A stretch of DNA of 64,000 bases from Zoogloea oleivorans. GTDB taxonomy: Bacteria; Pseudomonadota; Gammaproteobacteria; Burkholderiales; Rhodocyclaceae. Below are positions 52,176 through 60,495 of the stretch, in pieces. The translations under genes were made by a program, and so were the position numbers. Below the pieces are notes generated by a model that ran no database searches, was not told the origin of the DNA, and was given only the letters and a program-made list of their open reading frames with translations. The DNA lies in assembly GCF_008107625.1 (NCBI RefSeq), contig NZ_SDKK01000022.1:1-64000 (forward strand). Reading direction: 5' to 3'. Position 1 is the first letter of the stretch. Every line of letters starts with the position of its first letter.

Positions 52176-53266
52176 GGCTTGGTGGCTGCGGGCTTCTTCA
52201 CGGCTACGGCGGCGCCGTCGGTGAGAAAGCCGGCACCCTCTTCGGCGACCGTTTCACCGGCGGTCAGTCCCTTGACGATTTCAATGCGGCCGTCGCGCTT
52301 CACGCCGGCTTCGATGATGCGCTGGCCAGCCTTGCCGTCGGCGATCACGTACACCACCTTGCCGGCCGGGCGCAGCACCACGCTTTGTTCCGGCACCACC
52401 ACGGCGGCCGGTTTGTGGCCGGTGACGATGGACCCATTGACGGTCCCGCCGGAGAGCAGGCTGCCATCGTTGTCGAGGCGCACCAGTACATCCAGGGCGC
52501 GGCTGCTGTCGCTGATGGTGGGCTTCACGTCTTCGACCGTGCCCTTGAGCGTCTTGCCCGGTGCGTGGGGCAGGGCGAAGCGCACCGGCTGGCCGGCGCG
52601 GATGCGTCCAGCCGCCGATTCGGGGTAGGGCAGGTGCGCACGCAGGACCCGGTTGGAGATCAGGCGGAACAGCGGGTCGCCGACCTTCACGTAATCGCCG
52701 GGCGAGACGATCTGGGTTTCGATGATGCCATCCACCGGCGCGACGACCTTCGTGCGCCCCAAGCTGGCCTGGGTGGCGCTGCCGCGGGCCTTCGCATTGG
52801 CCAGCTGGGCGCGCAGGGCGTCGCGTTGGGCAAGACTGTCTTCGGCTCCGTTGCGGGCGATGAAGCCCTTGGCGACGAGGCCCTGCTGACGCTCGGCAAA
52901 GCGTTCGGCCTGCGCGGCCAAGGCTTCCAGACGGTTGATCTCGGCACTGTCGGCGCGGGTCTGGATGTGCTGGTCGGTGGCATCCAGTTCGGCGAGAAGC
53001 TGGCCCTTTTTCACGTGATCGCCGGTGTGGGCAAGCACCCGGGTGACGCGGCCGGCCACTTCGGCGCCGATTTTCGGGTCGATCAGGGCTTCTAGGGTGC
53101 CGAGGGTGTCTTCGGTGACGTCCAGTGCGATGCTCTGCGCGCTGGCGGTGGTGATGATGCTGGCCGGCGGGCCGGCAGGCTTGTCGGCGGCTGTGGGGGC
53201 GGGCTTGTTGCCGCAGCCGGCCAGCCCGAGGGCGACGAGCAGGGAAACGCGGGGGGCGAAACGCAT
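52172..53266 (-). CDS. RND periplasmic adaptor (HlyD/AcrA family) lipoprotein
   Basis: 364 residues. Lipobox LGLAGC (Cys18) predicts lipid anchoring. A biotinyl-lipoyl-like domain (GAEVAGRVTRVLAHTGDHVKKGQLLAELD), a coiled-coil hairpin (DSAEINRLEALAAQAERFAERQQGLVAKGFIARNGAEDSLAQRDALRAQLANAKARG) and the second half-motif VVAPVDGIIETQIVSPGDYVKVGDPLFRL follow in order. Couples the permease to an outer-membrane channel. Co-transcribed with the permease. Confidence 0.95.
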   Translation of the reverse strand: MRFAPRVSLLVALGLAGCGNKPAPTAADKPAGPPASIITTASAQSIALDVTEDTLGTLEALIDPKIGAEVAGRVTRVLAHTGDHVKKGQLLAELDATDQHIQTRADSAEINRLEALAAQAERFAERQQGLVAKGFIARNGAEDSLAQRDALRAQLANAKARGSATQASLGRTKVVAPVDGIIETQIVSPGDYVKVGDPLFRLISNRVLRAHLPYPESAAGRIRAGQPVRFALPHAPGKTLKGTVEDVKPTISDSSRALDVLVRLDNDGSLLSGGTVNGSIVTGHKPAAVVVPEQSVVLRPAGKVVYVIADGKAGQRIIEAGVKRDGRIEIVKGLTAGETVAEEGAGFLTDGAAVAVKKPAATKP

Positions 53267-53299
53267 GGTCGGAGCCTTCGGGCTGGCGGTGGGGGCGGA

Positions 53300-54562
53300 T
53301 TACGGAAGCGGGCGTTCGCCCTTCAGCAGGTGCTCGACGGTTTCCCGGTCACGGATGACATGTACGGTGTCGCCATCCACCAGCACTTCGGCAGCGCGCG
53401 GGCGGGTGTTGTAGTTGGAGCTCATCGTCATGCCGTAGGCGCCGGCGGACAGAATCGCCAGCAGGTCGCCGGTGTCCACCGACAGATCGCGGTCGTGGCC
53501 GAGGAAATCGCCGCTCTCGCAGATCGGGCCGACCACCTCGTAGCGGGTTGCCGGAATGGCGCGTGGGGCGACGGCGACGATCTCATGGTAGGCGTCGTAG
53601 AGCGCCGGGCGGGCCAGATCGTTCATGGCCGCGTCGATGATGGCAAAGCTCTTTTCGACGCCGGGCTTGAGGTATTCGATGCGCGTCAGCAGCAGGCCGG
53701 CATTGCCGACCAGCGAGCGACCGGGCTCGAAGCACAAGGCTTCGCTGCGCCCGGCGAAGCGTTCGAGCAGCGGCTTGAGGTATTCGGTGGGGGTGGGCGG
53801 CTCTTCGTCGCGGTAACGGATGCCGAGGCCACCGCCCAGGTCGATGTGATCGAGCACGATGCCTTCGCTGGCGAGCTGGTCCACCAGGCCGAGGATCTTG
53901 TCGGCGGCTTCAGCCATCGGCGCGGAATCGAGGAGCTGGGAGCCGATGTGGCAGTCGATGCCGGAGATCTCGATGTTGGGCAGCTTGGCCGCCTTGCGGT
54001 ACAGATCGAGGGCTTCGGTGAAGGCGACGCCGAACTTGTTGCTGCGCAGGCCGGTGGAAATGTAGGGGTGGGTGTTGGGATTGACGTCCGGATTGACCCG
54101 GAAGGCGATCGGTGCACGCTTGCCCATGCTGACGGCCACGTCGTTGAGGCGGTCGAGTTCGGCAGCGGATTCGACGTTGAAGCAGCCGATACCCGACGCG
54201 AGGGCGAAGCGCATTTCTTCGGTGGTCTTGCCCACGCCGGAGAAGATCACCTTGCCGGCGTCGCCGCCAGCCGCCAGCACGCGGGTCAGCTCGCCGCCGG
54301 AGACGATGTCGAAGCCGGCACCGAGCTTGGCGAAGACCGACAGGATGCCGAGGCTGGAGTTGGCCTTGACCGCGTAGCACACCAGCGACTTGCGCAGGCC
54401 GAGGGCCTCCTGGTATGCCGCGAAGGCGGAGGTCAGTGCCGCGCGGGAGTAAACGTAGGTCGGCGTGCCGAAGCGTTCGGCGATGTCGGCAAGGGCAACC
54501 CCTTCAAGGGTCAGGCCGGCGGGGCCGGCTTTGAGCGTCGGCACGGGCAGGGCGGTCGTCAT
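53300..54562 (-). CDS. lysA: Diaminopimelate decarboxylase
   Basis: 420 residues. Last step of lysine synthesis: meso-diaminopimelate to lysine. PLP Lys66 in VCYAVKANSSLGILSVFAKLGAGFDIVSGGEL, phosphate loop IDLGGGLGIRYRDE, substrate site EPGRSLVGNAG and the catalytic Cys in GPICESGDFLGHDR. Its start overlaps the lptM stop by 4 bp. The lptM-lysA pair followed divergently by cyaY is conserved in beta- and gammaproteobacteria. Confidence 0.97.
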   Translation of the reverse strand: MTTALPVPTLKAGPAGLTLEGVALADIAERFGTPTYVYSRAALTSAFAAYQEALGLRKSLVCYAVKANSSLGILSVFAKLGAGFDIVSGGELTRVLAAGGDAGKVIFSGVGKTTEEMRFALASGIGCFNVESAAELDRLNDVAVSMGKRAPIAFRVNPDVNPNTHPYISTGLRSNKFGVAFTEALDLYRKAAKLPNIEISGIDCHIGSQLLDSAPMAEAADKILGLVDQLASEGIVLDHIDLGGGLGIRYRDEEPPTPTEYLKPLLERFAGRSEALCFEPGRSLVGNAGLLLTRIEYLKPGVEKSFAIIDAAMNDLARPALYDAYHEIVAVAPRAIPATRYEVVGPICESGDFLGHDRDLSVDTGDLLAILSAGAYGMTMSSNYNTRPRAAEVLVDGDTVHVIRDRETVEHLLKGERPLP

Positions 54563-54759
54563 TGGGCGGGGTCCTGGGGGGCGGGTTTGTTATGATCGAT
54601 GCTCGGCGCCTGGATGGGCGCCGGCTTGACGTCGGCAGGCTTTGGCGCTGCCTTGGCTGCGGGCTTGGGGATCTGCGGGAGGTACAGCGGCCCCTTGATG
54701 CCGCAGCCGCCCAGCACGAGAAGGCCGCACGCCGCGGCGGCAATGGCGATGGTTCGCAT
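54559..54759 (-). CDS. lptM: LPS translocon maturation lipoprotein LptM (YifL-like)
   Basis: 66 residues. Signal peptide and lipobox in LLVLGGCGIKGPLYLPQ; the mature start CGxKGPLYLP is the LptM signature. In E. coli LptM helps disulfide maturation of LptD. The tail is Pro/Ala-rich. Directly upstream of lysA with a 4-bp overlap, in the usual context. Confidence 0.9.
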   Translation of the reverse strand: MRTIAIAAAACGLLVLGGCGIKGPLYLPQIPKPAAKAAPKPADVKPAPIQAPSIDHNKPAPQDPAQ

Positions 54760-54806
54760 GAGTTCCGCGCAAAAGCGGGAATGTTAACAGAACAAGGGGT
54801 GGGGCG

Positions 54807-55127
54807 ATGGATGAAGCAGATTTCAATGCACTGGCAGATGCCGAACTGAACCGTCTGGAGGGCTTGCTGGAAACCTGCGAGCTGGACTTCGACTACGAAG
54901 TGAAGCCGGGTGGAGTCTTCGAACTGGAGTTCGAAAACGGGACCAAGATCATCGTCAATCGCCACACGGCGGCGCGCGAGATCTGGCTGGCGGCAAAGTC
55001 CGGCGGCTTCCACTTCCGTCCGCAGGACGGGCGCTGGCTCGGCACGCGGGACGGCGTCGATTTTTACGTTGCCCTGTCCCGCTGCATGTCCGAGCAGGCC
55101 GGAGAGCCGGTCAACCTGAAGGGCTGA
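54807..55127 (+). CDS. cyaY: Iron donor protein CyaY (frataxin)
   Basis: 106 residues. Acidic first helix (MDEADFNALADAELNRLEGLLETCELDFDYEV) and beta-sheet VFELEFENGTKIIVNRHTAAREIWLAAKSGGFHF, then WLGTRDGVDFYVALSRCMSEQAGEPV, as in bacterial frataxin. It binds iron and modulates Fe-S assembly. Divergent from lptM-lysA, convergent with mrcA (10-bp gap). Confidence 0.96.
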   Translation: MDEADFNALADAELNRLEGLLETCELDFDYEVKPGGVFELEFENGTKIIVNRHTAAREIWLAAKSGGFHFRPQDGRWLGTRDGVDFYVALSRCMSEQAGEPVNLKG

Positions 55128-55137
55128 GCGGGCGTCT

Positions 55138-57447
55138 CTAGCCGGTCGACGGCGGGATGGCCGGCGTTGCCGGCGCCGGGGTCGCTTCCTCCGCCGGTGC
55201 ACTGGTCGGTTGGTTGGGCGCTTCCGGTGGGACTGTCGGCAGGTTTTCCTGATAGATCATTTCTTCGGCGGGGCTGCCTGCGGGCTGGATACGGATCAGG
55301 CCTGCCGGTGCCGTCGGGTAGCTCTCGGGGACGCCGTCCAGGGCTTTGCGCATGTAGTTGATCCACATCGGCAGGGCTGCCGTGCCGCCGGTTTCACCGT
55401 TGCCGAGCTTGTGGGGCTGGTCGAACCCGATCCAGGCTACGGCCACGACGGTGGGTTGGTAGCCGCAGAACCAGGCGTCCACGTATTCGTTGGTGGTCCC
55501 GGTCTTGCCGGCCAGGTCGCCCCGCTTGAGGACCATGGCCTTGCCGGCGGTGCCGCGGCGGACCACGTCTTTCATGATCGAATCCATCAGGTAGGCATTG
55601 CGTTCGTCGATGGCGCGTTCGGCTGTTTCGCCGGCAATCGGCGGGTCGACCCGGGCGAGCACGTTGCCCGCCTCGTCACGCATTTCCTTCACCAGATACG
55701 GCTCGATCCGGTAGCCGCCGTTAGCGAATACGGCGTAGCCGCGCATCATCTGCCACGGGGTGACCGAGCCGGCGCCCAGCGCCATGGTGAGGTAGGGCGG
55801 GTGGCGTTCGGCATCGAAGCCAAACTTGGTAACGTAGTCCTGGGCATAGCGCGGGCCGACCGACTTGAGCAGGCGGATCGAGACCATGTTCTTGGAGCGG
55901 GCCAGCGCGGTGCGCAGGGAAATCGGGCCGTCGTACTTGCCGTCGTAGTTCTTGGGCTCCCAGGCCTGGCTGCCGGTGTCGCCGGCGGGGAAGGACAGGG
56001 GCGAGTCGTCCACCACGCTGTTCGGGCCGTAACCCTTTTCGAAGGCGGCGGAGTAAATGAAGGGCTTGAAGCTGGAGCCCGGCTGCCGCCACGCCTGGGT
56101 CACGTGGTTGAACTTGTTGCGGTTGAAGTCGAAGCCCCCGACCAGGGCGCGGACGGCGCCGGTGCGCGGATCGGCGGCCGCCAGAGCGCTTTCGACCTCG
56201 GGGAGCTGGGTGATTTCCCAGTGTGTATCCACGCGGATGATGCGGATGATGGCGCCTGGGCGAATGCGCTTGTTGGGCGGCGCCTTGTCGCCGAGCATGC
56301 TGGAGGCAAAGCGCAGGCCTTCGCCACTGATCTTGAGGGTTTCGCCGTAGCGGTAGGCCGTGACCGCGCCGTTGCCGGCATGGGTGACGATGGCGGCCAG
56401 AATGTCGTCGTAGTCGGGTATTTCGGCCAGGACTTCGTCCATGGACTCACTCTGGTCGGCGTTCATGCGGGCCGGATCCACGTAGCTCTCGGCGCCCCGG
56501 TAGCCGTGGCGGCGGTCGTAGTCCATGACGCCGCGGCGCAGGGCCCGGTAAGCGGCTTCCTGCTCGGCCTTGTTGATGGTGGTGATGACCTTGATGCCTC
56601 GCGTGTAGGCCTCTTCCTTGTATTGCTCGTAGGCGATCTGGCGGGCCATTTCGGCCACGTAGTCAGCGCTGCCCCCAAAGTCGGACGAGCTGGTGGCGAC
56701 CTTCAGGGGCGTTTCGACGGCCTGCTGGTGTTCTGCTTCCGAGATGAAGCCGAGTTCCGTCATGCGGCGCAGCACATATTGCTGGCGTAGGGCGGCCCGT
56801 TTCGGATTGACCACCGGGTTGTAGGCGGAGGGCGCCTTCGGCAGACCGGCGAGCATGGCGGCCTCGGGAATATTGAGGTCCTTGATGGATTTGCCGAAGT
56901 AGGTCTGCGAGGCGACGGCAAAGCCATAGGCACGGCGGCCGAGGAAGATCTGGTTGATGTAGACCTCGAGGATCTGGTCCTTGGTGAGGTTCTGCTCGAT
57001 CTTGAAGGCGAGGAGGATTTCGTAGAGCTTGCGCGAGTAGGTTTTTTCGCGGGTCAGGAAGAAATTGCGTGCCACCTGCATGGTGATCGTCGACGAGCCC
57101 TGGCGCTTGCTGCCGGTGGCCAGGTTGGTGCCCGCCGCGCGCAGGATGCCCAGGAAGTCCACACCCGAGTGTTCGTAGAAACGGTCGTCCTCGGCAGCCA
57201 GCACTGCATGCTTGAGAACCTCCGGTACCTCCTGGATGCGCACGAAGGCACGACGCTCTTCACCGTACTCGCCGATCAGCGCGCCGTCTGCGGTGTAAAC
57301 CCGGAGTGGGATCTTCGGATGATAGTCCGTCAGGGCCTCCAGCGATGGCAGAGTCGGCCAGGCGAAGGCGACGGCAAGGGCGAGGATCGCGATGCCGATG
57401 GCGATCAGGCCGATAAGTGCAGTGAAGGGGTAGAGTACCCAGCGCAT
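55138..57447 (-). CDS. mrcA: Penicillin-binding protein 1A (bifunctional transglycosylase/transpeptidase)
   Basis: 769 residues. N-terminal membrane anchor (VLYPFTALIGLIAIGIAILALAVAFAW), GT51 transglycosylase motifs AAEDDRFYEHSGVDFLGI, RQGSSTITMQVARN and RKLYEILLAFKIE, and transpeptidase motifs SSFK (GSSFKPFIYS), SKN (ARSKNMVS) and KTGTT. C-terminal Pro/Ala/Glu tail. The start at 57447 (MRWVLYPF) is chosen because the upstream in-frame ATG at 57480 lies on a TATAAT promoter box. Divergent from pilM, a conserved arrangement. Confidence 0.95.
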   Translation of the reverse strand: MRWVLYPFTALIGLIAIGIAILALAVAFAWPTLPSLEALTDYHPKIPLRVYTADGALIGEYGEERRAFVRIQEVPEVLKHAVLAAEDDRFYEHSGVDFLGILRAAGTNLATGSKRQGSSTITMQVARNFFLTREKTYSRKLYEILLAFKIEQNLTKDQILEVYINQIFLGRRAYGFAVASQTYFGKSIKDLNIPEAAMLAGLPKAPSAYNPVVNPKRAALRQQYVLRRMTELGFISEAEHQQAVETPLKVATSSSDFGGSADYVAEMARQIAYEQYKEEAYTRGIKVITTINKAEQEAAYRALRRGVMDYDRRHGYRGAESYVDPARMNADQSESMDEVLAEIPDYDDILAAIVTHAGNGAVTAYRYGETLKISGEGLRFASSMLGDKAPPNKRIRPGAIIRIIRVDTHWEITQLPEVESALAAADPRTGAVRALVGGFDFNRNKFNHVTQAWRQPGSSFKPFIYSAAFEKGYGPNSVVDDSPLSFPAGDTGSQAWEPKNYDGKYDGPISLRTALARSKNMVSIRLLKSVGPRYAQDYVTKFGFDAERHPPYLTMALGAGSVTPWQMMRGYAVFANGGYRIEPYLVKEMRDEAGNVLARVDPPIAGETAERAIDERNAYLMDSIMKDVVRRGTAGKAMVLKRGDLAGKTGTTNEYVDAWFCGYQPTVVAVAWIGFDQPHKLGNGETGGTAALPMWINYMRKALDGVPESYPTAPAGLIRIQPAGSPAEEMIYQENLPTVPPEAPNQPTSAPAEEATPAPATPAIPPSTG

Positions 57448-57478
57448 GGCAGGACCGGTAAGCGGAGTAAAGTGCCGC

Positions 57479-57484
57479 ATTATA
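57479..57484 (-). promoter_or_regulatory. -10 box of the mrcA promoter
   Basis: Consensus TATAAT on the minus strand about 32 bp upstream of the chosen mrcA start. The -35 region is poor in consensus. It decides the start choice, as an ATG at 57480 would overlap the box. Confidence 0.6.
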
Positions 57485-57539
57485 CGAGGTGACCCGGTTT
57501 GCCGCCCGTTATGCGAAGCGGTGATTTACCCATGCTTGC

Positions 57540-57568
57540 TTTACACCTGTCATGGTTGTTGCTAGGAT
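57540..57568 (+). promoter_or_regulatory. Sigma-70 promoter for pilMNOPQ
   Basis: TTTACA (57540-57545), a 17-bp spacer and TAGGAT (57563-57568), about 54 bp upstream of the pilM GTG. Spacing and both hexamers fit the sigma-70 consensus well. Confidence 0.65.
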
Positions 57569-57621
57569 TTCATGTAGATTGTTGTTATTGCGCCTAACAT
57601 AAAGAATTTTCAGGACTTTTT

Positions 57622-58698
57622 GTGATTGACCTATCCTTTCTCAGCCCCAGGGCGCGTCCCTTGATCGGTGTCGACATCTCGTCGTCGTCGGTCAAGATGG
57701 TCGAGCTGTCTGCCGTTTCCGGAGGAGGGTATCGGGTCGAACGTTATGCGATCGAGGCCCTTCCGCGGGAGGCGGTATCCGACGGGAACATCGCCAACCT
57801 GGATGCTGTTTCCGAGGCCATTCGTCGCGGCTGGCGCAGGCTGGGTACCAGTACCAAGTTTGTCGCACTGGCCTTGCCGGCGTCGGCGGTCATCACAAAA
57901 AAAATCATCCTGCCTGCCGGTTTGCGCGATCAGGAACTGGAGGTTCAGGTCGAGTCGGAGGCCAACCAGTACATCCCTTTTGCCCTCGACGAGGTCAATC
58001 TGGATTTCCAGGTCATCGGCCCGGCCGCTTCCGGTGCCGATGAAGATGAGGTGCTGATTGCCGCCTCCCGCAAGGAAAAGGTCGAAGACCGGGTTGCTGC
58101 CGCCGAATCCGCCGGACTCAAGGCATTGGTGATGGACGTCGAGTCCTATGCTGCGTTGTCCGCCTTCGAACTTGTGCAGGCGCAGCTTCCCGGTAATGGT
58201 GAAGACAAGATCATCGCCCTCGTGGATGCCGGTGCGAACGTCATGAACGTCTCCGTTCTCCGCAACGGCGTCCAGGTGTATGCCCGTGAGCAGGCCTTTG
58301 GCGGCTTCCTGCTGACCCAGGACATCATGCGTCATTTCGGCATGTCCCTTGAAGAAGCGGAAAACAGCAAGCGGACCGGATCGCTCCCCGAGAGCTATGA
58401 GTCCGACCTGCTGCGTCCCTTCATGGATTCGCTGGCGCTGGAAGTGTCGCGGGCGCTGCAGTTCTTCTTCACCTCAACGCAGTTCAACCAGGTGGATCAC
58501 ATCGTGCTCGCCGGCGGCTGTGCGGTTATTCAGGGGCTGGCGGAAACCGTGGCCGGCCGCACGCAGGTCGATACCCAGGTTGCCAATCCTTTTTCGAGCA
58601 TGAGTCTGGGCACGAAAGTCCGTCCGAAGAATCTGGCCGCCGATGCGCCAGCCCTCCTCGTTGCATGTGGACTGGCCTTGCGGAGGTTTGATTTGTGA
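57622..58698 (+). CDS. pilM: Type IV pilus assembly protein PilM
   Basis: 358 residues, actin-like cytoplasmic ATPase fold that binds the PilN tail. Typical start FLSPRARPLIGVDISSSSVKMVELS; SHS2/ATP-site features LVDAGANVMNVSVLRNGVQVYARE and the final LAGGCAVIQGLAETVA. GTG start. First gene of pilMNOPQ, each overlapping the next by 1-4 bp. Promoter TTTACA-17-TAGGAT upstream. Divergent from mrcA. Confidence 0.96.
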   Translation: MIDLSFLSPRARPLIGVDISSSSVKMVELSAVSGGGYRVERYAIEALPREAVSDGNIANLDAVSEAIRRGWRRLGTSTKFVALALPASAVITKKIILPAGLRDQELEVQVESEANQYIPFALDEVNLDFQVIGPAASGADEDEVLIAASRKEKVEDRVAAAESAGLKALVMDVESYAALSAFELVQAQLPGNGEDKIIALVDAGANVMNVSVLRNGVQVYAREQAFGGFLLTQDIMRHFGMSLEEAENSKRTGSLPESYESDLLRPFMDSLALEVSRALQFFFTSTQFNQVDHIVLAGGCAVIQGLAETVAGRTQVDTQVANPFSSMSLGTKVRPKNLAADAPALLVACGLALRRFDL

Positions 58699-59291
58699 TT
58701 CGTATCAACCTGCTTCCCCACCGGGAGGAAAAACGGAAAGCCCGTCGTCAACAGTTCGCACTTTTTGCTGCGTTGACGGCGCTTGTCGGGCTTGTGATCT
58801 GGTTTGTCGGACATACGATCATCGCCGGCTACCTGGATGGCCAGGAGGCCAAGAATGCCTTCCTCAAGGATGAGATCGCCACGCTCGACAAGGAAATCAT
58901 CGAAATCAAGGGGCTGCGTGAACAGGCCGAGGCGCTCCTGTCGCGCAAGCAGGTGATTGAATCGCTGCAGATCAATCGGACGGAAACCGTACAGCTCTTC
59001 AACGAACTGGCCCGCCAGATGCCGGAAGGCGTGTATCTCAAGGCGCTGAAGCAGTCCGGGCTGAAGATCAACCTGATCGGCTACGCCCAATCGAATGCCC
59101 GGGTGTCCAGTCTGATGCGCAATCTTGAAGCCTCTCCCCATCTTGAGCACGCCGATCTGGTCGAGGTCAAGGCCGCAATGTTGAATAACCGCAGGGTCAG
59201 TGAGTTCAACCTGAATGTGAGTATCGAGCGGGCCAGTGCGGCGGATGCCAATCAGCCACCGGGCAAGATTCCGGCAGGGGGTAAGCCGTAA
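58695..59291 (+). CDS. pilN: Type IV pilus assembly protein PilN
   Basis: 198 residues. Cytoplasmic N-terminal INLLP motif (MIRINLLPHREEKRKARR) that docks PilM, one membrane segment (FALFAALTALVGLVIWFVGHTIIAGYL), a coiled coil and a ferredoxin-like periplasmic domain. GTG start overlaps the pilM stop (GTGA). Confidence 0.95.
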   Translation: MIRINLLPHREEKRKARRQQFALFAALTALVGLVIWFVGHTIIAGYLDGQEAKNAFLKDEIATLDKEIIEIKGLREQAEALLSRKQVIESLQINRTETVQLFNELARQMPEGVYLKALKQSGLKINLIGYAQSNARVSSLMRNLEASPHLEHADLVEVKAAMLNNRRVSEFNLNVSIERASAADANQPPGKIPAGGKP

Positions 59292-59965
59292 TGGGTCTCA
59301 AGGATTCCATGGAGAATCTCCGCAATCTGGATTTCCAGGCTCTGCTGCGGGATTTCAGGGGCCTGGACCCCAACGACCCCGGACAATGGCCACTGTTGCC
59401 TCGCGTTGTCACCCTGGTTGCCATTCTGGTCGCGATTGTGGCCGGCGGCTGGTGGTTCGACTGGAGCGATCAGCTGGCCATGCTGGACGTCCGGGAGCAG
59501 GAAGAAGTCACCCTCAAGGAAGACTGGCAGATCAAGAAGCGACAGGCTGTCAATCTGCCCGAGTACCGCCGCCAGCTGAGCGAGATTGATCGTCAGTTCG
59601 GTGCCCTGCTGAAGCAGTTGCCCAACCGCTCCGAGATTGAGTCGCTGCTGGCTGACATCAACCAGGCCGGTCTTGGTCGTGGTCTCCAGTTCGATCTGTT
59701 CAAGCCCGGCTCCGAAGGCATGAAGGATTTCTATGCCGAATTGCCGATCGCAGTGCGCGTGACAGGCACCTATCATGATCTGGGCGAGTTCGTTGGTGAC
59801 GTGGCGCAAATGCCCCGCATCGTGACGCTCAACGACGTCGCCATCGAATCCATCAAGGATGGCGGTCTCAAGTTTGATGCGACTGCGGTGACCTACCGTT
59901 ATCTGGACGATGAGGAAGTCGCCAGGCTGCGCAGGGAAAAAGCCAAGGAAAAGGCCGCCAAGTGA
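59291..59965 (+). CDS. pilO: Type IV pilus inner-membrane protein PilO
   Basis: 224 residues. N-terminal amphipathic stretch (NLRNLDFQALLRDFRGLDPNDPGQWP), membrane helix (RVVTLVAILVAIVAGGWWFDW), coiled coil (LKEDWQIKKRQAVNLPEYRRQLSEIDRQF) and the conserved NRSEIESLLADINQAGLGRGLQFDLFKPG and YHDLGEFVGDVAQMPRIVTL. Forms the alignment complex with PilN and PilP. Start overlaps the pilN stop by one base. Confidence 0.95.
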   Translation: MGLKDSMENLRNLDFQALLRDFRGLDPNDPGQWPLLPRVVTLVAILVAIVAGGWWFDWSDQLAMLDVREQEEVTLKEDWQIKKRQAVNLPEYRRQLSEIDRQFGALLKQLPNRSEIESLLADINQAGLGRGLQFDLFKPGSEGMKDFYAELPIAVRVTGTYHDLGEFVGDVAQMPRIVTLNDVAIESIKDGGLKFDATAVTYRYLDDEEVARLRREKAKEKAAK

Positions 59966-60495
59966 TGATCATGCGACTGACTTTGATACTCCCTTTGGCG
60001 ACAGCTCTGCTGCTCTCCGGTTGCAGCGATCAGCAACAGGATCTGCGCGACTGGATGGCGGAGGCATCGAAGGATCTGAAGCCTAACCTCAAGCCTTTGC
60101 CGCCCATTCAGCAGGCGATTCTGGTGGTTTACGAGGGGGCTGGGAAGATGGATCCATTTCGGCAGGCCAAGCTCGAGCCGGACAAAAAATCGGGTGCATT
60201 CGTGCCCGATGCCAACCGGCGGCGCGAGCCGCTCGAGTCCTATCCCCTGGAATCCCTGAAGATGGTCGGCGTGCTGCTCAAGCGCGGGCAGGCTCACGCG
60301 ATAATCGCTGCCGACAAGACCCTTCACCAGGTCAAGCTCGGAAATTACCTCGGTCAGAACTACGGCCAGATCACTGCAATAACGGAATCCGAGGTTACTT
60401 TGAAAGAACTTGTCGAAGATGCCGGTGGTGAATGGACCGAGCGAATCAGCACGCTGCAACTGCAAGAGCAGGCGCCTCAGGAGGCGAAGAAATGA
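59962..60495 (+). CDS. pilP: Type IV pilus lipoprotein PilP
   Basis: 177 residues. Lipobox LLLSGC (Cys21). The N-terminal linker binds PilNO; the C-terminal beta domain (YPLESLKMVGVLLKRGQAHAIIAADKTLHQVKLGNYLGQNYGQITAITESEVTLKELVEDAGGEWTER) contacts PilQ. Overlaps pilO by 4 bp and pilQ by 4 bp. Confidence 0.95.
   Translation: MMIMRLTLILPLATALLLSGCSDQQQDLRDWMAEASKDLKPNLKPLPPIQQAILVVYEGAGKMDPFRQAKLEPDKKSGAFVPDANRRREPLESYPLESLKMVGVLLKRGQAHAIIAADKTLHQVKLGNYLGQNYGQITAITESEVTLKELVEDAGGEWTERISTLQLQEQAPQEAKK

Noticed and set aside
57448-57480. Upstream ATG (57480) as the mrcA start
   Set aside because: It overlaps a consensus TATAAT box; the ATG at 57447 directly precedes the membrane anchor and gives the usual length.
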